In this document: positions 60,686 through 64,000 of the stretch, in pieces
How the letters are laid out: every line of letters starts with the position of its first letter
How positions within the stretch are numbered: the first letter of the stretch is position 1
Program-made: the position numbers and the translations under genes
Notes under the pieces: generated by a model
What the model was told of the DNA's origin: nothing
The model's input: the letters and a program-made list of their open reading frames with translations, nothing else
The model's database searches: none
Source of the DNA: M50B91 sp964526665
Lineage (GTDB): Bacteria; Patescibacteriota; Gracilibacteria; UBA4473
Reading direction: 5' to 3'
Length of the DNA: 64,000 bases
Assembly (NCBI GenBank): GCA_964526665.1
Contig: CAZGJL010000002.1
Coordinates: forward strand, 1 to 64,000

Positions 60686-62185
60686 CTATCCGGCAAAGAT
60701 AAAATAATATATCAGAGCCCATGATGAAAATGCCATAATCAGTCCAATGGCAGCGGATATCATAATTTTTTTTGCTTTTTCTATCGCGGTTTCATCCCCA
60801 AAGTGAATAATCATAGCAATTCCTGCATAAATCATGGCAAGGACAGCGGCGACACCAATAAACCCAAGAAGGAAGTTAATCCATTTTGCAACAATCGTAA
60901 TAGTTCCGCGGACTTCTGGCATAACAAGTTGTCCGTTTGCTGTGAAAACATCGATAATTGGTTTCGCAGAAACAAGTATAATTATTCCAATCATAGAATA
61001 GAGAATCCTATTTTTTATTTCAGCAATTTGACTTTCGTCTTCTCCTCCGGCAATGATGAGGGTGACGGCATTATAAACAATAAACCCAACAGCAATAATT
61101 ACGGCAAACGAAGAAAACATATCAAACAGTCCACTTACTTCTTGGAACCCTCGTTGTGCAAATTCGGCAACATCGGTGTCGCCCCGCAGGATCTCTCCCT
61201 CGTGCCCAAAGATAACCCAATCTACAACATTAACAGCCAGAGTCATGATCAAAAACCCTACGAGAATTCCCGTAAGATGACGTATTTTGGCATCCATCTT
61301 CTCTTCGTCCTGAAAAGATAAGAACAATTCAATTCCACTATAAGCAACAAGAACTATTGCAATGGGAATCATTATCTTTTTCAAAAAATCAATAAGGTTT
61401 TCTACAACATTACGAAATTGAGTTGTTCCATCAGAAGAAGTCCCCGTGTAATCAACGAGATCTGTTTCTTGACCGAGGAAAGTTCCTTTTGCTTCATTAT
61501 TTCCACTCCGTCGATCGAACAACATTGAAGAATCAGGAATCCGAAGACTTTCTCTTCCATCCCACACTCCAGTAAACCATCCTATTCGTTCAGCAATCAC
61601 TTTTCCGATAAGAGCATAGGCAGCCTGCATTTTTTTTGTATTTCCATCTTTTTCATCTTCATCAAAACGTACAATAGGACCAATTATGGTCATGCCACGA
61701 ATATTTGTAATAGCACGAATATCTTTAGCATTATTAAATTCATTATTTTCTCGCAGAGGAGTAGAAGCTCCAATGACGTCCTTTTCATCAATAGAAACTT
61801 GTTCAAATTGTAATACGAGACTGGCTGCATTTATAGCATTCTCTCGCATAGCTTCTCCTACAGTGAAATTTTTTGGTACCCAAAATTTATTAATATATTT
61901 TTCATTATTATCACGAGCATTAAGCGATCCAATGAGGGCATTTGTTGCAATAATTTTTTGCACTGGCTCAGACACCGTTTCTGGTAGAATAACAACTGTC
62001 TCGTAATCAGGGGCATCTGCAAAAGTGAAGTCCCAACCTAAGGAATCGCTGACAGGTGTGAAGGTCAGTAAAGAAATTTTAATATCGGTAAATTCGTTAT
62101 TATCTGGAATCCAAATTTTTTCGGCAGAAGCAATCCCCGTAATTAACGGAAGTGCAGCAAGAAGAAGCCAAAATAATTTTCTCAT
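60686..62185 (-). CDS. secreted protein with three pilin-like two-helix modules
   Basis: 499 aa. A signal peptide (MRKLFWLLLAALPLITGIASA) is followed by an approximately 235-residue extracytoplasmic region, then three tandem modules at about residues 259-330, 354-415 and 427-497. Each is helix, polar loop, helix, with loops SFQDEEKMDAKIR, AGGEDESQIAEIKN and FGDETAIEKAKK. The last is nearly that of the 122-aa pilin (QGEDTEKAKK). This suggests a scaffold built of fused VirB2-like units, perhaps a VirB6-like channel (inference). It follows the related gene at 62187 after a single base. ATG 62185 is chosen by the signal peptide. Confidence 0.7.
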   Translation of the reverse strand: MRKLFWLLLAALPLITGIASAEKIWIPDNNEFTDIKISLLTFTPVSDSLGWDFTFADAPDYETVVILPETVSEPVQKIIATNALIGSLNARDNNEKYINKFWVPKNFTVGEAMRENAINAASLVLQFEQVSIDEKDVIGASTPLRENNEFNNAKDIRAITNIRGMTIIGPIVRFDEDEKDGNTKKMQAAYALIGKVIAERIGWFTGVWDGRESLRIPDSSMLFDRRSGNNEAKGTFLGQETDLVDYTGTSSDGTTQFRNVVENLIDFLKKIMIPIAIVLVAYSGIELFLSFQDEEKMDAKIRHLTGILVGFLIMTLAVNVVDWVIFGHEGEILRGDTDVAEFAQRGFQEVSGLFDMFSSFAVIIAVGFIVYNAVTLIIAGGEDESQIAEIKNRILYSMIGIIILVSAKPIIDVFTANGQLVMPEVRGTITIVAKWINFLLGFIGVAAVLAMIYAGIAMIIHFGDETAIEKAKKIMISAAIGLIMAFSSWALIYYFIFAG

Positions 62186-62186
62186 T

Positions 62187-63323
62187 TTAATTAATAAGGA
62201 AACGAATAAGAACATAACTTACAGAAGAAATTAGAACACCAATCAAACTGGTTTTAATCATTCGTTTGGCGCGAGTTGTTTGATCTTCATCACCGAAGCT
62301 AATCACGTAGTACAAACTCGCGAGTACAAGCATGGCCATAGCCAATATCGCTATAAAAGAAAGTGTGTAGTTTATGATTCCTGCGACTTCAGAAACGAGC
62401 AATTCAGTGGTTCGTGCAGGAGAATCTTGAAAAGATAAAATACGAACAATAATCTCTGCCATAAGAATCATTCCAGATCCCATAAGAAGAGACTGTAGAA
62501 ATTTTTTCTCTTGCGAAATGGTTTCTTCTTTTTCTCCACTCATAATTAAGTGATATCCCGCCAGAATGGCATTTATGAGGATGAATGCTCCTGCGGCATA
62601 TTCAAAGAATCGCACAACGGTCAGGGCTTTATCTTGAAATTTGGACTGTGTTTCTCCCGATAAAATATCATTTCCACCCGACGGATCGAGAAGTTCAAAT
62701 CCTGCGAATTCTGCTATAGAAATAAGAGCCAAACCAAGACAAAGCCATGCAAGTTGTGATTTGTACTTACTCAATTTTTCATCATTTCCCATCGACATGA
62801 TATATTTCACTCCAATCAGAACAATAAAGAAAATAGCGAGTCCTCCGAGCAGACGATTAATCATACGAATGAGATCCCCTCGAAACATAGACTGCAATCT
62901 TCCTTCGTTTTGTGCCTGTAATCCATCACCAACACGCATAATTACATTTTCCGTAAAAGCCGTATCATAGTTTTTTGTAGAAAGTTTCAATTGCTGTGTC
63001 TCATGACAAAGGTCCATAGCGCTCTTTGCATTTCCTGGAACAGTTAGAAAATGCTGTTTAGCTACAGTCCATTTAGGAGGAGAAGCTGTAAATTCTTTTT
63101 CTCCGGCATTAATGCTATTTAAAACATCGATCTGATAGGGCAAAGATTGTTTGTATGAGACTGTTTCTTGAATTGAATTCTCACAGAGAGTGGTCATTTT
63201 CTCCTGCGCCGTTAAGGCTGCTTGTTGCGCATTTCTCGCACTCAACTCAGCAGAGTTGTCTGCATAAGCAACGGAGCTCATCAGGAGCAGCGCGAGGGAG
63301 AGAGATAGAAATATTTTTTTCAT
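62187..63323 (-). CDS. secreted protein with three pilin-like two-helix modules (paralogue)
   Basis: 378 aa. A signal peptide (MKKIFLSLSLALLLMSSVAYA) precedes an approximately 125-residue helical extracytoplasmic region with two Cys (LCENS; LCHET). Three modules follow at about residues 146-213, 228-298 and 310-378, with loops SMGNDEKLSKYKS, SGEKEETISQEKK and FGDEDQTTRAKR. Same plan as the downstream protein at 60686, so the two probably arose by duplication and act together. The start is ATG 63323, 7 nt after a perfect TATAAT; the in-frame TTG at 63359 is the -35 box. Confidence 0.7.
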   Translation of the reverse strand: MKKIFLSLSLALLLMSSVAYADNSAELSARNAQQAALTAQEKMTTLCENSIQETVSYKQSLPYQIDVLNSINAGEKEFTASPPKWTVAKQHFLTVPGNAKSAMDLCHETQQLKLSTKNYDTAFTENVIMRVGDGLQAQNEGRLQSMFRGDLIRMINRLLGGLAIFFIVLIGVKYIMSMGNDEKLSKYKSQLAWLCLGLALISIAEFAGFELLDPSGGNDILSGETQSKFQDKALTVVRFFEYAAGAFILINAILAGYHLIMSGEKEETISQEKKFLQSLLMGSGMILMAEIIVRILSFQDSPARTTELLVSEVAGIINYTLSFIAILAMAMLVLASLYYVISFGDEDQTTRAKRMIKTSLIGVLISSVSYVLIRFLIN

Positions 63324-63330
63324 TCCAAGT

Positions 63331-63359
63331 ATTATACCAAAAACAGGCGGTTTATTCAA
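63331..63359 (-). promoter_or_regulatory. leaderless-type promoter, near consensus
   Basis: Reverse strand: TTGAAT (63359-63354), 17 nt, TATAAT (63336-63331), 7 nt, ATG at 63323. The cleanest example of the leaderless layout in the window. Confidence 0.8.
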
Positions 63360-63402
63360 GCAAACTCTAGGAATTCTCTTTTAGGAGTTTTCTTAAATAA
63401 TT

Positions 63403-63430
63403 TTGACAAAAAAACCGGAATAATTACACT
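63403..63430 (+). promoter_or_regulatory. promoter
   Basis: TTGACA (63403-63408), 16 nt, TACACT (63425-63430). The leader is about 22 nt before the ATG at 63459. Confidence 0.6.
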
Positions 63431-63458
63431 CTCGTCGGTTTGATCTTTTGAAACACAG

Positions 63459-63695
63459 ATGTTGTTTGCAGTACTATTGATTCCTGCGGGAATCCTCATA
63501 GTTGTAAAATCAGCCGCAATTGGCGATTTTATTGGAGAAATTTCGTTTGCCGAATCAATTTTGGGAAACGGAGGGACGTATACGTTCATAAAATTTTTCG
63601 GAATTGCAACAACAATCCTCTCCATTATGTGGTTAACAGGAGGTCCGCAAGAGTTTTTGCGTGATCATGTTGGCACATTCTTTGGAGTTTCCTGA
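63459..63695 (+). CDS. small membrane protein
   Basis: 78 aa with two hydrophobic helices (about residues 2-24 and 44-62). No family recognised. Its promoter is good, and the frame ends in TGA 7 nt before tRNA-Ala, so the tRNAs may share this transcript. Confidence 0.5.
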   Translation: MLFAVLLIPAGILIVVKSAAIGDFIGEISFAESILGNGGTYTFIKFFGIATTILSIMWLTGGPQEFLRDHVGTFFGVS

Positions 63696-63702
63696 TCTGT
63701 TC

Positions 63703-63779
63703 GGGGCTGTAGCTCAGCTGGCTAGAGCACCTGCTTTGCAAGCAGGGGGTCCAGGGTTCGAGTCCCTGTAGCTCCACCA
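63703..63779 (+). tRNA. tRNA-Ala(TGC)
   Basis: A full cloverleaf. The acceptor stem starts GGGGCTG and contains the G3:U70 wobble that identifies tRNA-Ala. D-arm TAGCTCAGCTGG, anticodon TGC in the loop CTTTGCA, T-arm GGGTTCGAGTCC, discriminator A, and encoded CCA. Confidence 0.97.
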
Positions 63780-63811
63780 TTTTTCAGAAAACTTTTAGAA
63801 GGTCAAATTAC

Positions 63812-63886
63812 GGGCGAGTAGCTCAGCGGTAGAGCAGTGGCCTTTTAAGCCATTGGCCGAGAGTTCGAGTCTCTCCTCGCCCACCA
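63812..63886 (+). tRNA. tRNA-Lys(TTT)
   Basis: A full cloverleaf: acceptor GGGCGAG/CTCGCCC, D-arm TAGCTCAGCGG, anticodon loop CTTTTAA (TTT), T-arm GAGTTCGAGTCTC, discriminator A, and encoded CCA. Confidence 0.96.
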
Positions 63887-63892
63887 CATTGT

Positions 63893-63922
63893 CGGAATAA
63901 GCTATGCTTGTTCCGTTTTTTT
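63893..63922 (+). terminator. tRNA operon terminator
   Basis: CGGAATAAGC (63893-63902), TAT, GCTTGTTCCG (63906-63915), then seven T. The remaining bases to 64000 hold no gene I can support. Confidence 0.88.
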
Positions 63923-64000
63923 ATTTTAAAAAAAACTTCGCACGCCTTCGTTTATTTTGAATTCAAACTTGGAGGGTTCTCTTGAATTCATTAATTTTTC

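Overview
The window looks like a chromosomal segment of a Candidate Phyla Radiation (Patescibacteria) bacterium. The evidence is a divergent but complete 16S rRNA gene, no uL30 gene between rpsE and rplO, many CPR-style hypothetical, cysteine-rich and DUF4012 proteins, and short AT-rich intergenic regions. TGA is an ordinary stop codon (rpsE, rdgB, ftsK and others end in TGA), so this is code 11 and not the UGA=Gly code of Gracilibacteria/Absconditabacteria. A Peregrinibacteria-like lineage is my best guess, but it rests only on pattern recognition. I see no IS elements, prophage, CRISPR array or plasmid genes.

Layout. 0-4.3 kb: a forward cluster of unknown proteins. 4.4-12.3 kb, reverse strand: guaB, a fragment of the spc ribosomal-protein operon (rplF-rplR-rpsE-rplO), an ADP-forming acyl-CoA synthetase alpha-like gene with a HEPN-like membrane partner, and a cysteine-rich protein. 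12.5-14.3 kb: a stand-alone 16S gene with its own promoter and terminator and no 23S or 5S. 14.4-30.4 kb: housekeeping and repair genes (ychF, exoIII, dus, gpsA, a DinG-like nuclease, rbfA, rdgB, pyrH) between small membrane and secreted proteins. 30.4-47.5 kb: gpmI-murC, asnS, ridA, aspS, uvrB, pheT, clpC. 47.6-63.7 kb: surface, secretion and DNA-translocation genes (DUF4012, a lipoprotein, a VirD4/TraD-like ATPase, recG, a VirB2-like pilin, ftsK, a pfkB-family kinase, mutY, and two secreted proteins each carrying three pilin-like two-helix modules), then tRNA-Ala(TGC) and tRNA-Lys(TTT).

Main result. The 16S 3' tail lacks the CCUCC anti-Shine-Dalgarno core: helix 45 is followed by GGAAUACCGCC. 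In agreement, almost no start codon here has a Shine-Dalgarno motif. About twenty genes instead show a sigma-70-type promoter whose -10 box ends 6-9 nt before an ATG or GTG, the layout expected for leaderless mRNAs. Internal operon genes are often joined by ATGA or TAATG overlaps. Several apparent TTG starts are simply the TTG of a -35 box. The window thus points to translation initiation without SD pairing: leaderless entry plus termination-coupled reinitiation.

Other points of interest: the triple-module pilin-like proteins; a MutY that has lost its iron-sulfur cluster but carries a canonical Nudix box; a DinG-like protein with an intact exonuclease and an apparently dead helicase half; a gpsA frame disrupted at an 8-nt homopolymer; a LOG-domain fusion; and a heptamer minisatellite inside the exonuclease III gene.
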